Assembly: GCA_905182545.1 (NCBI GenBank)
Contig: CAJJBY010000011.1
Span: forward strand, 1-62,075
DNA length: 62,075 bases
Direction of reading: 5' to 3'
DNA from: an uncultured Candidatus Puniceispirillum sp.
GTDB taxonomy: Bacteria > Pseudomonadota > Alphaproteobacteria > Puniceispirillales > Puniceispirillaceae
Shown: positions 8,980 through 18,830 of the stretch, piece by piece
Position numbering within the stretch: position 1 is the stretch's first letter
Layout: the number at the start of each line of letters is the position of its first letter
Position numbers and translations under genes: made by a program
The notes under the pieces: generated by a model
Databases searched by the model: none
What the model saw: the letters and a program-made list of their open reading frames with translations, nothing else
What the model was told of the DNA's origin: nothing

Positions 8980-9900
8980 ATGATCAAACAGCAATGTGTG
9001 TCGGCTCTTGGCCGCTTTTGGGGTAGCGCGCATGCGGTATTGCTGATGGCAACCCTGATCTGGGCAGGTCATGCGGTGGCATTGCGCATGTCGGTTGGCG
9101 AAATTTCGCCGGTATTACTGATGCAATTGCGTTGGCTTGGTGCCTTTCTTATTTTGGTGGTGATATATCACAAAACCCTGCCACGTTATATTCCGCTGGC
9201 TTTACAGAACTGGCGTTGGGTGTTTGCCATGGGTGGCGGTGGGCTTGCCGGTTTCAGCCTGCTGCTTGTCTATGCGGCGCAATATACGGCCGCGGTCAAT
9301 CTTGGCATTATGCAAGGGGTCATTCCGGCTGTTGTTATGTTGCTTGGCTGGCTCATTTATCGTGCCCGCATTGGCTGGCTGCATTTTTTTGGCCTTTGTT
9401 CATCGCTGACCGGTATTCTGGTTCTGGTTAGTACTGGCAGCCTTGCCACGATTTTGGCGCTTCGTTTCAATCTGGGTGATTTGCTTATGGTTGCTGCCTG
9501 CCTTTGCTATGGCGCCTATACGGTTGCGTTGGCAAGGCGGCTTGAAATGCCGCCAGTTCTGCTTTTGTGTTTTTTTGCCTTTTGTGCTTTTTTGACCTGC
9601 AGCCTGTTCCTAATTGCCGAATATGTGAATGGCAATCTTGTACTTCCCAGCGTCAAAGGCAGCTTGTTACTGTTTTATTCAGCAATATTTCCGTCAATTC
9701 TGTCGCAAACATTCTATATGCGTGGAGTCGAACTGGCAGGTGCCAACCGCGCCGGACTTTATGTGAATATGGTACCAATCTTTGCGGCTTTTTTGGCAAT
9801 GCTGATCTTGTCTGAAACGATGTATCTTTATCATCTTGTGGCGTTGCTTATGGTGCTTGGTGGGATTTTCTTGGCCCAGCGCGGCAAGGTAAAAGCCTAA
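8980..9900 (+). CDS. EamA/DMT-superfamily permease
   Basis: Inner-membrane transporter of the drug/metabolite family. Its 306 residues form about ten hydrophobic helices arranged as two EamA repeats (roughly 15-150 and 165-300). Landmarks are the N-terminal ATLIWAGHAVALRMSVGEIS and LMQLRWLGAFLIL, and the end of repeat two (AAFLAMLILSETMYLYH). It begins 15 bases after the aminotransferase stop, so it is probably in the same transcript. It could export or import a metabolite of the pathway; the family gives no substrate. Confidence 0.85.
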   Translation: MIKQQCVSALGRFWGSAHAVLLMATLIWAGHAVALRMSVGEISPVLLMQLRWLGAFLILVVIYHKTLPRYIPLALQNWRWVFAMGGGGLAGFSLLLVYAAQYTAAVNLGIMQGVIPAVVMLLGWLIYRARIGWLHFFGLCSSLTGILVLVSTGSLATILALRFNLGDLLMVAACLCYGAYTVALARRLEMPPVLLLCFFAFCAFLTCSLFLIAEYVNGNLVLPSVKGSLLLFYSAIFPSILSQTFYMRGVELAGANRAGLYVNMVPIFAAFLAMLILSETMYLYHLVALLMVLGGIFLAQRGKVKA

Positions 9901-9963
9901 GCAAATCAGTCTGTATCACGCAGTTATCAATAACTTGACAAGAGTTGTTCGCAAAGTGCAATT

Positions 9964-10021
9964 TGGCTTGTCGCGCTGGCTTGTCGCGCTGGCTTGTCGC
10001 GCTGGCTTGTCGCGCTGGCTT
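9964..10021. repeat. 13-bp tandem repeat, four copies plus a partial copy
   Basis: TGGCTTGTCGCGC is repeated head to tail at 9964, 9977, 9990 and 10003, then a six-base partial copy (TGGCTT) from 10016. All four full copies are identical, indicating recent slippage or collapse. It lies in the spacer between the EamA permease and the aldehyde dehydrogenase. No coding function is apparent. Confidence 0.9.
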
Positions 10022-10095
10022 AGGCAAAAGGAATCAATTTCGAAAAAACGCAATGGCCGCGCTGTGGCGGCAGCTACCATAATGTAGGAGGCTTA

Positions 10096-11532
10096 ATGCT
10101 GGATAAAACCGAATTTTACATCAATGGATCTTGGGTGCCATCACAAGATGGGATCAGCTTTCCTGTTTTGAATCCAGCCACCGAAGATGCGTTTGCCACA
10201 ATTACGCTCGGCGGTGCCAAAGATACCGGCGCGGCAATTGCCGCGGCCAAAGCCGCCTTTCCAACATGGTCGATGACAAGCCCAACTGACCGTGCTGGCT
10301 ATTTGCAAAAATTGCTTGAAGTCTATACCGCGCGCAATGATGAAATGGGCGCAACGATTTCAACCGAAATGGGTGCGCCCATTGATATGGCGGTCAGTGG
10401 TCAGGCCGGATCGGGCATCAGCCATTTAAAGTCATTTATCCGTGCGCTTGGCGCAATGGAATTTCAGCGGCCATTGCGTCAAGGTGTCGAAGGCCAAGAT
10501 ATTGTCTTTGAAGCGGCGGGTGTTGCCGCGTTGATTACCCCGTGGAATTGGCCGATGAATCAGGTTGTTCTTAAGGTTGGTGCGGCGTTGGCGGCAGGCT
10601 GCACAATGGTGCTGAAACCGTCCGAAATTGCGCCAATGTCCAGCATTCTTTTTGCTGAAATGATTGATAAGGCTGGTTTTCCGGCTGGTGTGTTTAACAT
10701 GGTTAATGGTGATGGTGCCGGTGTTGGCACAATCTTATCATCACACCAGGATATTGATGTTGTGTCATTTACCGGCTCAACACGGGCCGGTATTTTGATT
10801 AGCAAGGCGGCTGCAGATACAGTGAAAACCGTCTCGCTTGAACTTGGCGGTAAATCGCCAAATCTGGTTTTTGATGATTGCGATGTCGATAAGGCAGTTC
10901 GCGCGGGCGCCGCTTTCTGTTTCAATAATACAGGTCAATCTTGCAATGCGGCAACACGCATGCTGGTTCAGCGAAGCGTCTATGATCAGGCTGTTGAAAT
11001 CGCTGCAGCCAAAGCCAACGCCACCAAGGTTGATCTGCCGTCAAGTTCAGGAAGTCACATCGGGCCTTTGGTATCTGAAGCACAATTCAACAAGGTGCAA
11101 AGCATGATCCAAGCTGGCATTGATGAAGGGGCAAGACTTGTCGCTGGCGGCGTTGGTCGTCCTGAGGGTATGAACCGCGGCTGGTTTGTAAAGCCCACGG
11201 TTTTTGCCGATGCGACAGCCGATATGACGATTATCCGCGAAGAAATTTTTGGTCCTGTTCTGGCGTTGATGCCGTTTGACAGCGAGGAAGAAGCCCTCGC
11301 GCTTGCCAATGACACGCCTTATGGGCTGGCGGCCTATATCCAGACGGGTGATAAAGAGCGCGCCAAGCGGGTTGCGGCAAGGTTACGCGCTGGCATGATT
11401 CAAGTGAATGGCGCTTCGCGTGCGGCAGGAAGCCCGTTTGGCGGCTACAAGCAGTCAGGCGTTGGCCGTGAAGGCGGGTTTTGGGGAATTGAAGAATTTC
11501 TTGAAATCAAAACCATTAGCGGCATTGTTTAG
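10096..11532 (+). CDS. NAD(P)-dependent aldehyde dehydrogenase
   Basis: Oxidises an aldehyde to the acid. The 478-residue protein has the full set of family motifs: TPWNWP (148-153, oxyanion Asn151), FTGSTRAG (cofactor binding), LELGGKSP with general base Glu249, and NNTGQSC with catalytic Cys283. EEIFGPVL and SPFGGYKQSGVGREGG close the fold. An exact AGGAGG a few bases before the ATG gives a strong ribosome site. It is last in the plus-strand run that starts at the ureohydrolase, so it plausibly oxidises the semialdehyde made by the class III aminotransferase. Confidence 0.92.
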   Translation: MLDKTEFYINGSWVPSQDGISFPVLNPATEDAFATITLGGAKDTGAAIAAAKAAFPTWSMTSPTDRAGYLQKLLEVYTARNDEMGATISTEMGAPIDMAVSGQAGSGISHLKSFIRALGAMEFQRPLRQGVEGQDIVFEAAGVAALITPWNWPMNQVVLKVGAALAAGCTMVLKPSEIAPMSSILFAEMIDKAGFPAGVFNMVNGDGAGVGTILSSHQDIDVVSFTGSTRAGILISKAAADTVKTVSLELGGKSPNLVFDDCDVDKAVRAGAAFCFNNTGQSCNAATRMLVQRSVYDQAVEIAAAKANATKVDLPSSSGSHIGPLVSEAQFNKVQSMIQAGIDEGARLVAGGVGRPEGMNRGWFVKPTVFADATADMTIIREEIFGPVLALMPFDSEEEALALANDTPYGLAAYIQTGDKERAKRVAARLRAGMIQVNGASRAAGSPFGGYKQSGVGREGGFWGIEEFLEIKTISGIV

Positions 11533-11599
11533 CACCGCCTGTCGGAGCTGATAACCAATGCAGGTGTTTCAGTTGCGTCAGTGGTGGCAGCCCAGCCGT

Positions 11600-12229
11600 C
11601 TAGTCATTATCACTCAGCCCAGCACCAGCCCCAGCAAGGCGTGACGCCTCGGTTGCTGGTGCATAGGTGTTTTTGGCAAAGCTGTTCAAAACAGTGATGC
11701 AGGCAGATGCTGTTACCGGAACGCGGGGAATTGCGGCATTGGCAATGGTGATCATCTCTGGCAGATCATCATCAGATGCTGCATAAATATGGCAGGCCGA
11801 CGCATCCATTAAAATCGTCGTATCATTTTTTGAAAAACCAAAGTTATCTTGTGTCAGCGCAAAAACGGCATTGCCCATTGATAGGCAAACAGGATTTTTT
11901 GCGGCGCGAAGCGCGATAAAGGGGATTAGCAATAACGGCGTTCGGACACAGGCAAATTGCACCTCATCCCCAAACACACCATCACCGTACGCCGCCCCAG
12001 TGGTAATTGGACAATAATAACCATCTCGCGCTGTATCATCGGGCCAGATGGTGATTTCGCCAGCTTGCCGCCAGCTTAGATATCGACATAGCGCGGCGAC
12101 ACCGGGCAATTGACGGCGTTGAAGCCATTTCACAGCATAGCCGGCTTCGTCGGCGAGCCCCCAATCCATGCCGCTTCCGCGTGCAGCCTTGGTGGCAAGG
12201 GCGCCGATCTCACCAAGTGACCAGCTCAT
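11600..12229 (-). CDS. DUF3726 family protein of unknown function
   Basis: 209-residue protein resembling the DUF3726 family of alphaproteobacteria. Its N-terminus (MSWSLGEIGALATKAARGSG, then MDWGLADEAGYAVKWLQRRQ) is the recognisable part. No signal peptide or membrane helix is evident and no catalytic motif stands out. Its ATG overlaps the TGA of the upstream large uncharacterised gene (ATGA), so the two are translationally coupled and probably work together. They are downstream of a dipeptidase-like gene and an aldehyde dehydrogenase on the same strand. Function unknown. Confidence 0.72.
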   Translation of the reverse strand: MSWSLGEIGALATKAARGSGMDWGLADEAGYAVKWLQRRQLPGVAALCRYLSWRQAGEITIWPDDTARDGYYCPITTGAAYGDGVFGDEVQFACVRTPLLLIPFIALRAAKNPVCLSMGNAVFALTQDNFGFSKNDTTILMDASACHIYAASDDDLPEMITIANAAIPRVPVTASACITVLNSFAKNTYAPATEASRLAGAGAGLSDND

Positions 12230-13993
12230 GCCCTTTCATGATCCGGTCTGCCATTGCTAGCAAGTGGTGGATAAAACAGAATGTCGGGGTCTAGCATTGC
12301 CAATTCATCGGGGAAGGGCGCGCCTTGATACATTGTAATGCGCAACCACCGATCTGAACGCGGGTCAAATTTTGACGCGCCGAAAAAGGACAATTTACAG
12401 CGGAGCAAATCAATCGGCTGCATTTCTGCTGAAATCGTATTGTCCTGAATTTCGGCATAGGGAAGGGTAAAAACGGTTTGCATGCGGCGGACAATATGCC
12501 GGTGTTCTGGATATTTCAGCAAAAACATGGCAACGTTATCGTCGCCTGATCGGGCTGGATTTTCGATCCATTGATCAATTGCCTTCATCGCCCGAACGGC
12601 ATCACGGCCGGGGGCAAGCGGTTGCTCATAAGGCTCGATTGGTTCTTCAAAACGTTCACCAAGCCGCGGCTCAAGCTTTTCTTCAGACACATACCAGACC
12701 CGCGCCAGCGCATCATTTTGCGCATAATCAATACCATTGGTCCAGCTATAGGCGGTCTCCATCAACTGGCGTAGCCGTGACAGGGGCATTGATCCATCAA
12801 TACGGAAGTGCGCTGCCTCATCAGCCGCCATGCCGATTGCCAAATCGTCAATTAACGCGCCGTGATCTTCAAGCAGAAGCGATACAAGCTGTTCTTGGCC
12901 TTCAAGGCTGAGATTGGCCTCGCCCCAGCGATAGATGTTGTCCCAAGGCTGGTCTATATCAGCGGCAAGGCCGCGCACAAAAGCGTCAAGCCGGACAAGA
13001 TCATCACGCAAAGACTGGGTTTTGCCTTGCTGATAAGGGCTGTCGGTTGTCCATTCATCCGCGTTTTTGGCAGCTTTGGCAATCATCGTCACAAAGCGGG
13101 ACAGGCCAGCCTGATCGGTTGCGGCAAGCGCCCGCACACGTGCCAAAGCGGTTTCACGCGCATTGATCCATGTGTGAATCAATGATGGATGGTTAATCAA
13201 GAATGGTGCCATGCCAAGACCGGTTGAATTGCCAACACCGATGCGGCGGCGGATATCGGGATCAAGCTTGACGCCTTTGCTGGCGCGTTTACCGCAGCCA
13301 TATGCTCGACAATATCAATGGTAAATGACCGGATTAACCAAACTGCAAGCAATTCAGGTTGGAACGAGCCCAAAAATTCAGGCCGGTTTGCCCAGATATC
13401 ACGATCTGCAGCACCAAATTTTCCTGATCCGTAAACGGCTGTTGTCCGCATTAAATAACCAACGGGCTCGATCGTCGCAGGGTCGGGCTGGTGCCAGCGG
13501 CAAGGCAATCACGAACATAGTCAAATAGCCGAACCGACCGGTTTGCACGTGACAGCACGAATTCATCATCTGAAATACGGCCAGCCTCTTGCAGCGGAAC
13601 ATTCTGTCCAAGCCGTTCAATATCGGCATCACTTATGGTTCCATCATGAAGCGTAAATGTGGCATCCCATGCTTCGGCAATGACCCGATCTGACCGTTTT
13701 TCGGCTGGTAGATCATGCGCAAAGGCAACCAATGTATAGCTTCGCTCAGGGCCAATGGCCTCATAGGTGGCAACGCCAACACCCTTGGCATCAATCAACC
13801 AACGACTTTGTTTAAACTGCCAATTTTCGGCCTTGAGACGGCGCAGCAAAACGCGCATAAAGCTAAGACGGCTTTGATGGAATGATCCCATCCGTGCCAA
13901 AGTCATGACCTGACTGGCAGGGCGAAGCGCAACAGACGGCACTGGCGGCGTGGATGCGGCAGAATCATCTTGTTTCATCTCTGGTTTTTTCAT
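12226..13993 (-). pseudogene. Large uncharacterised protein (about 590 residues), two frameshifts
   Basis: One gene read in three frames: 13993 to about 13490, about 13500 to 13270, and about 13280 to 12226. Adding one C near 13490 (CCC to CCCC) and one A near 13278 (AAA to AAAA) gives a continuous protein running from MKKPEMKQDDSAAS through NRPEFLGSFQPELLAVWLIR and DPDIRRRIGVGNSTGLGMAP to the DILFYPPLASNG end. No signal peptide, membrane helix or known catalytic motif is seen. The middle (MAPFLINHPSLIHTWINARE and after) is rich in predicted helices. It is translationally coupled to the DUF3726 gene. I do not recognise the family. Both breaks are homopolymer shortenings, so the gene is probably intact in the organism. 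Confidence 0.65.
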
Positions 13994-14032
13994 CAATCAA
14001 AACACTTTGCTTGCTGGGGCCACGAAATCTGG

Positions 14033-15013
14033 TTAGGCAGTTTCAGCGCCAAAATTTTCATCATAAAACCGAAGCCAGTTTTCACCCATAATGGCACTTG
14101 TGTCTTTTTCGGAAAATCCCTGCTGCCTAAGCCCTGCTGCAATCGCTCCGAAATGACGGTTATCTATAAACCAACTTGGCATTGGAGGAAAGCCTGCATT
14201 GCTGGCTGATCCCTCGCCATAATCAATTTCTTTTGTCCATCTGCCAACGCGCATCCATTCAACCACACTGTCGGGTTGATCCTGACAAAGGTCTGATCCG
14301 ATGCCGATATTGTCTATGCCCATCAAATCCGCAGTGTCGGCAATCATCTGGCAAAAGCTTGTCAAACTGCAATCTGATTTATCCTTTAAATGATGCGGAT
14401 AAAGCGAAAATCCCAACATGCCACCTGATTGGCCAAGCGCGCGAAGCACATCATCCGATTTATTGCGTTTGGCCGGATGCCAGAAATAGGGGTTGGCATG
14501 GGTAATGGCAATTGGGCGTTGTGAAATTTCAATGGCGTCCAATGTTGATCGCTCGGCCGAATGGCTCATATCGACAACCATGCCAACACGGTTCATTTCC
14601 TTGATGACTTGGCGGCCCATGCGCGTGATGCCAGTATCTTCATCTTCATAACATCCCGTGGCAAGAAGCGACTGGTTGTTATAGGTTAGCTGCATAAAGC
14701 AAATGCCAAGGCTGTGGCAAATTTCAACAAGCCCGATATCATCTTCAATTGGTGACGGGTTTTGAAATCCAAAAAAGATCGCGGTTCGGCCTTCGCGTTT
14801 GGCACGCCGCACATCATCGCCGGTGGTGCCATGAAAAATCAGATCGGGATAGCGTTCAAACCAGCGATTCCATTGTTCGATATTGGTAACGGTTTCGCGA
14901 AACATTTCGTGATAGGCAATCGTCACATGAACTGCATCAACGCCGCCTTCGCGCATTTGCCGAAAGATTTTTTCTGACCAATTTGCATATTGAAGATTGT
15001 CGATGAGATGCAT
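14033..15013 (-). CDS. Peptidase M19 (membrane dipeptidase)-like protein
   Basis: TIM-barrel metal-dependent hydrolase of the renal-dipeptidase (M19) group, 326 residues. Landmarks are RTAIFFGFQNPSPIEDDIGL, GICFMQLTYNNQSL, MVVDMSHSAERSTLDAIE, RPIAITHANP and the SDLCQDQPDSVVEWMR end. At the N-terminus, where classical dipeptidases have a metal-binding HxD, this protein reads LIDNLQYANWS, so at least one usual zinc ligand is missing. Start 15013 lies just past the upstream aldehyde dehydrogenase stop. No lipoprotein or signal sequence is visible, so it is probably cytoplasmic. A lactonase, amidase or dipeptidase role is possible. Confidence 0.78.
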   Translation of the reverse strand: MHLIDNLQYANWSEKIFRQMREGGVDAVHVTIAYHEMFRETVTNIEQWNRWFERYPDLIFHGTTGDDVRRAKREGRTAIFFGFQNPSPIEDDIGLVEICHSLGICFMQLTYNNQSLLATGCYEDEDTGITRMGRQVIKEMNRVGMVVDMSHSAERSTLDAIEISQRPIAITHANPYFWHPAKRNKSDDVLRALGQSGGMLGFSLYPHHLKDKSDCSLTSFCQMIADTADLMGIDNIGIGSDLCQDQPDSVVEWMRVGRWTKEIDYGEGSASNAGFPPMPSWFIDNRHFGAIAAGLRQQGFSEKDTSAIMGENWLRFYDENFGAETA

Positions 15014-15017
15014 CAGA

Positions 15018-16467
15018 TTATTCCGGTTTGCCAGCGGCAATGTAGCTGGTTTTCACGATTGTATAGAATTCTGCGGCATAGCTTCCCTGTTCACGCGGGC
15101 CATATGAGCTGTTGCCGCGTCCGCCAAATGGCACATGATAATCAGTGCCTGCAGTTGGCAGGTTAATCGTAACAACACCTGTTTGGGCATTACGGCGGAA
15201 ATGCGTTGCCCGCGCCAGCGAACGGGTAATGATTCCCGATGTCAGGCCAAAATCAGTGTCATTCACGACATCCAGCGCCTCATCGTACGAGCCGACCTTG
15301 ATGATACAGGCGATTGGCGCAAACATTTCTTCGCGATTGATGCGCCAGTCATTTTTGTGCCACCAATAACCGCAGGCGTCATGTAATAGCCATCGTGATC
15401 GCGGCTTACCGTCTCACCGCCACACAGAACCTCGCCGCCTTCTTGTTTGGCTGTTTCCATCCATTGCAGGTTTTCGGCTAATTGTCCGGCGCTAACCACG
15501 GGGCCGATTTGCGTTCCATCAGCCAAGGCATGCCCAACCTTCATCGCCGATGCTGCGGCAACAAGCCGGTCAACAAATTCGTCATGGATGGCTTCGTGCA
15601 CAACAAGCCGTGACGAGGCGGTGCATTTCTGACCCGTTCCGCCAAAAGCGCCGCCAAGTGCGGTTGCCACGGCAAGATCAAGATCGCCATCATCCATAAT
15701 GGCAAGCGCGTTCTTTGATCCCATTTCCATTTGAACTTTGGTAAGATTGGCAATCGCGGCGACGGCAATCTGTTTGCCGACATCCAGCGAACCGGTAAAG
15801 CTGATCGCGTTTATCGCCGGACTTTCGACAAGTTTCTGGCCAATGCTGCCCCCCGGCCCCATCACCAGATTGAACAGCCCATGCGGAATATCCTGACGCG
15901 AAATGATTTCGCTTAGGCAACAGCCGAAGCCGGCACCAGATTTGCCGGTTTCCAGATGACCGCATTGCCAAAAGCCAGCGCTGGCGCAATTTTCCAGACA
16001 GCCGTTGCGGTCGGGAAATTCCAAGGGCTGATAATGGCAACAACCCCAACCGGTTCGCGCCGAACGTCAATTTCGATGCCGTCACGAACACTATCGGCCG
16101 TATCACCGATCTGGCGAAGCACTTCGGCAGCATAATAAGTAAAGAACTGGCCAGCCCGATAGATTTCACCAACACCTTCAGCTAATGGCTTGCCTTCTTC
16201 GCGGCTGAGAAGGGTGCCAAGCTCGATGCGGCGTTCCATCAATTCATTGCCGATATTCATCAAGATGGTTTGACGCGCCTCAAGACCAGTAATGGCCCAT
16301 TTTTTCTGGGCGGTTTGGGCGGCATCCAGGGCGCTGTCAAGTTGGGCGCTGTTGGCCTGTGCATAATGGCCGATCTGATCGCTAAGGTCAGATGGATTGA
16401 TATTGGCAATTGTGCTTTGCCCATCGCACCACGCGCCTGCAATAAAATTCTGTCCGGTTTCTGACAT
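15018..16467 (-). pseudogene. Aldehyde dehydrogenase, two frameshifts
   Basis: Full-length aldehyde dehydrogenase (about 483 residues) in three frames. The N-terminal part has ISPWNFP; the middle has FTGSLDVGKQ, MEMGSKNALAIMDD and GQKCTASSRL with the catalytic Cys; the C-terminal part has MFAPIACIIKVGSYDEALDV and PFGGRGNSSYG. The first break (near 15925) is fixed by one extra C after GCC. The second (near 15330) is fixed by lengthening an A5 run to A6, giving NDWRINREEMFAPIA. It resembles alpha-ketoglutarate-semialdehyde dehydrogenases more than the enzyme at 10096, but the substrate is uncertain. It is the first gene of the minus-strand unit that ends in the DUF3726 gene. Confidence 0.8.
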
Positions 16468-16701
16468 GATTTCTCGCGCCTTTCATGATGCCAATACCTG
16501 CAGAAAACTTGCGTGATTGCCATGGGTCACACTGGCCGAAAGAGGGTTTAAATACAACCCCTTTACTTGATTCCATTCGCGACGTGTTTTGGCAATAATT
16601 TGCATAGCTTGTCTTTTACTGATAAGCGGGATTTAAATGATGCGAAATCCAGGCTCCATCGGGCTGATATTTTCGCAATGTAATGCATAGGACGGCAGCG
16701 A

Positions 16702-17740
16702 ATGAAAATGATTACTGATCGTATGTCGATGCCCTATTTTGCCCTTGGCGTTTTGGCTTTGGCAATGGGGATTCATTCCCCTTAATGACGCATTGATTAA
16801 ATTGATGAGTGGTGATGTTTCGCTTGGCCAGTTGGTTGCGTTGCGGGCAGTGATGACGCTGATCATGCTTGGCATTTTCAGCCGCAGTATTCAGGCAATG
16901 TTTGCGCTGCCAGCAAAGGTTTTCTGGCTGTTTTTCGCCCGTAGCATGTGTCTTGTGCTGGCGATGGTGCTGTTTTTTGTTTCGCTGGGAACGCTGCCAC
17001 TGGCAAATGTAATCGCCATTTTCTTTATATCACCATTGATCATTACGATTCTATCAGTGCCATTTCTTGGTGAAAAAATTGGCCTTCATCGTTTGGCCGC
17101 GGTATCGACTGGCATGGCTGGGGTTTTGTTTATCATTCGGCCCGGTGGGGTTCAGTTTCAAGTGGAAACCTTGTTTGTAGTGATGTCCGCCTTTAGCTAT
17201 GCCGCCTTTCAGATATGGACAAGACGCCTAAAATCGGTTGGCAATCTGTCGGGAATGGTTGCGGTTCAGCATATTTGCTATTTGACGATCGGCGCGGTGT
17301 TCATTCTGGTGAATATGATCTGGCCAGTTGATCAATCGGGCAATCCGACAGTTGATTTTTTGCTTCGCGCGCCATCACTGATGTCTTTGACTAACCTTGG
17401 CTATTTGGTGATTTGCAGCTTTTCGGTTTTGCTATTGTCCTATGCATCGTCTAATGCCTACCGTTCGGTCGAGGCATCGGTCATTGCGCCATTTGAATAT
17501 GTCGCGATTCCATTTGGTGTTTTCTGGGGTGTTGTGATCTGGGATGAATGGCCGGATCAGATGGTCATGATTGGGATAACACTCATTCTGGCGGGTGGGC
17601 TTTACACGCTTTATCGTGAAAATGTCCGATCCATTGACGTGATTACGTCAAGCCCGATGCCAGCAACCGCCGCGATTGCAGAACCAGCCGCCGGTTCACC
17701 GCAAGATATGGATGCAAAAGAGCCAAATCAAAAAGATTAA
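16702..17740 (+). pseudogene. EamA/DMT-superfamily permease, one frameshift near the N-terminus
   Basis: Ten-helix inner-membrane permease of the drug/metabolite family. The start at 16702 (MKMITDRMSMPYFALGVLAL) runs only to 16783. The rest reads in the next frame from about 16766 as GFIPLNDALIKLMSGDVSLG and continues to the stop. Removing one G from the GGGG run at about 16768 joins the two exactly where the first helix should be. If translation began at the internal ATG at 16739, the protein would still lack a proper first helix. The tail after residue 300 is hydrophilic. It stands between the catabolic island and the ccmE-cytochrome c pair. Confidence 0.78.
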
Positions 17741-17767
17741 GCCCGTAAAAAGCGATGGCAGCGCTGC

Positions 17768-18205
17768 CTAGTCGGTTTTGCCGCCTTTCCAGACGCCTGT
17801 ATCTTTCAGCTTTTCGGCAACTTCGGCAGGCATGTAATTTTCATCATGCTTTGCCAAAACATTGGTTGCGATAAATTGACCATTGGCAATTGACCCTTCG
17901 GCAACGACGCCTTGGCCTTCGCGAAAGAGGCTTGGCAATGCATTGTCATAGCGAACGCTAATTTCGGTTGTTCCATCGGTCACTGTGAAAACAGATTGCA
18001 ATCCGTCGATCGCAACGCTGCCATCTTTGACCAGCCCACCAAGCCGCAAAGCCTGTCCCGCCTTTGTTCCTGAAGTGGTGATTTCGGTTGGCGTATAGAA
18101 AAAAACAATATTGTCGCGAAGCGCGCCAAGCACAAGCATGGCCGCAATTCCAACCAATGCTGCGATCACCGCGATGATTGATAGTCGTTTGGCTTTGGGT
18201 GACAT
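17768..18205 (-). CDS. ccmE: Cytochrome c maturation protein CcmE (haem chaperone)
   Basis: Periplasmic, membrane-anchored haem chaperone that takes haem from CcmC and hands it to the CcmFH ligase. The 145-residue protein has an N-terminal anchor helix (LSIIAVIAALVGIAAMLVLG) and a beta-barrel domain starting VFFYTPTEI. The haem-binding HDENYMP supplies the covalently bound His120 and Tyr124. The start at 18205 is chosen over an upstream in-frame start because GAGGCG precedes it and the anchor then lies at the proper distance. No other ccm genes are in the window. A cytochrome c gene is divergent next to it. Confidence 0.93.
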   Translation of the reverse strand: MSPKAKRLSIIAVIAALVGIAAMLVLGALRDNIVFFYTPTEITTSGTKAGQALRLGGLVKDGSVAIDGLQSVFTVTDGTTEISVRYDNALPSLFREGQGVVAEGSIANGQFIATNVLAKHDENYMPAEVAEKLKDTGVWKGGKTD

Positions 18206-18377
18206 GGACGCCTCGTTGATGCGAATCATAAGGGATTTGATAACGCTAATTACCAGAAGATTAGGAACGGCAATAGTTTGCCGGAAATTTTGGGTCGCGG
18301 CAAGACAGCGCAGGTTATTGTTTAGAGCCACCAAACACTGTAAACAAGGCCACATTTGAGGAAAGCAGTGAATTTGT

Positions 18378-18746
18378 ATGAAAAATTATGTTTTTATCGC
18401 CGCAGTAGCAGCAGGGCTTCTTTCGGCAGCTCCGGCGCAGGCTGGTGATGCTGCTGCGGGTGAAAAAGTATTCAAGAAATGCAAAGCCTGTCATTACGTT
18501 GATAGGAAAAAAAACAAATCTGGCCCGCATTTGGTGAACATCGTTGGCCGTGCAGCTGGTGCGGTTGAAAAGTTCAAATATTCCAAAGCGATGGCCGGAT
18601 CGGGTCTGGTTTGGGATGAGGCAACTTTGACCGGTTTCCTTGCCAAGCCGAAAAAATACCTAAAAGGCACCAAAATGTCGTTTGCGGGTCTGAAAAAAGA
18701 ATCTGACATTGCCAATGTGATTGCCTATTTAAAGTCAGCAAAATAA
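18378..18746 (+). CDS. Class I c-type cytochrome, periplasmic
   Basis: Small soluble cytochrome c of 122 residues. A signal peptide (MKNYVFIAAVAAGLLSAAPA, cleaved after AQA) exports it. CKACH (Cys35, Cys38, His39) binds haem c, and the distal axial ligand is probably Met100 in YLKGTKMSF. The GPHLVNIVGR and FLAKPKKYLKGT segments are typical of cytochrome c2/c550-like electron carriers. It needs the Ccm system, whose chaperone gene ccmE is divergently adjacent. The protein is lysine-rich, as expected for docking to oxidases or reductases. Confidence 0.92.
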   Translation: MKNYVFIAAVAAGLLSAAPAQAGDAAAGEKVFKKCKACHYVDRKKNKSGPHLVNIVGRAAGAVEKFKYSKAMAGSGLVWDEATLTGFLAKPKKYLKGTKMSFAGLKKESDIANVIAYLKSAK

Positions 18747-18778
18747 ACTGATGCCCTCTTGGGTGAGGGCTTCAGTTT
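18745..18778 (+). terminator. Hairpin after the cytochrome c gene
   Basis: AAACTGATGCCCTC (18745-18758) pairs with GAGGGCTTCAGTTT (18765-18778) with one mismatch and a six-base loop, overlapping the stop codon. No clean T-run follows, so this may be a weak terminator or an mRNA-end stabiliser. Confidence 0.5.
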
Positions 18779-18830
18779 AGGTTTGTTGCGGGCTATGGTC
18801 CTGTTTAGAGGTTAATATAGTGAATATATC

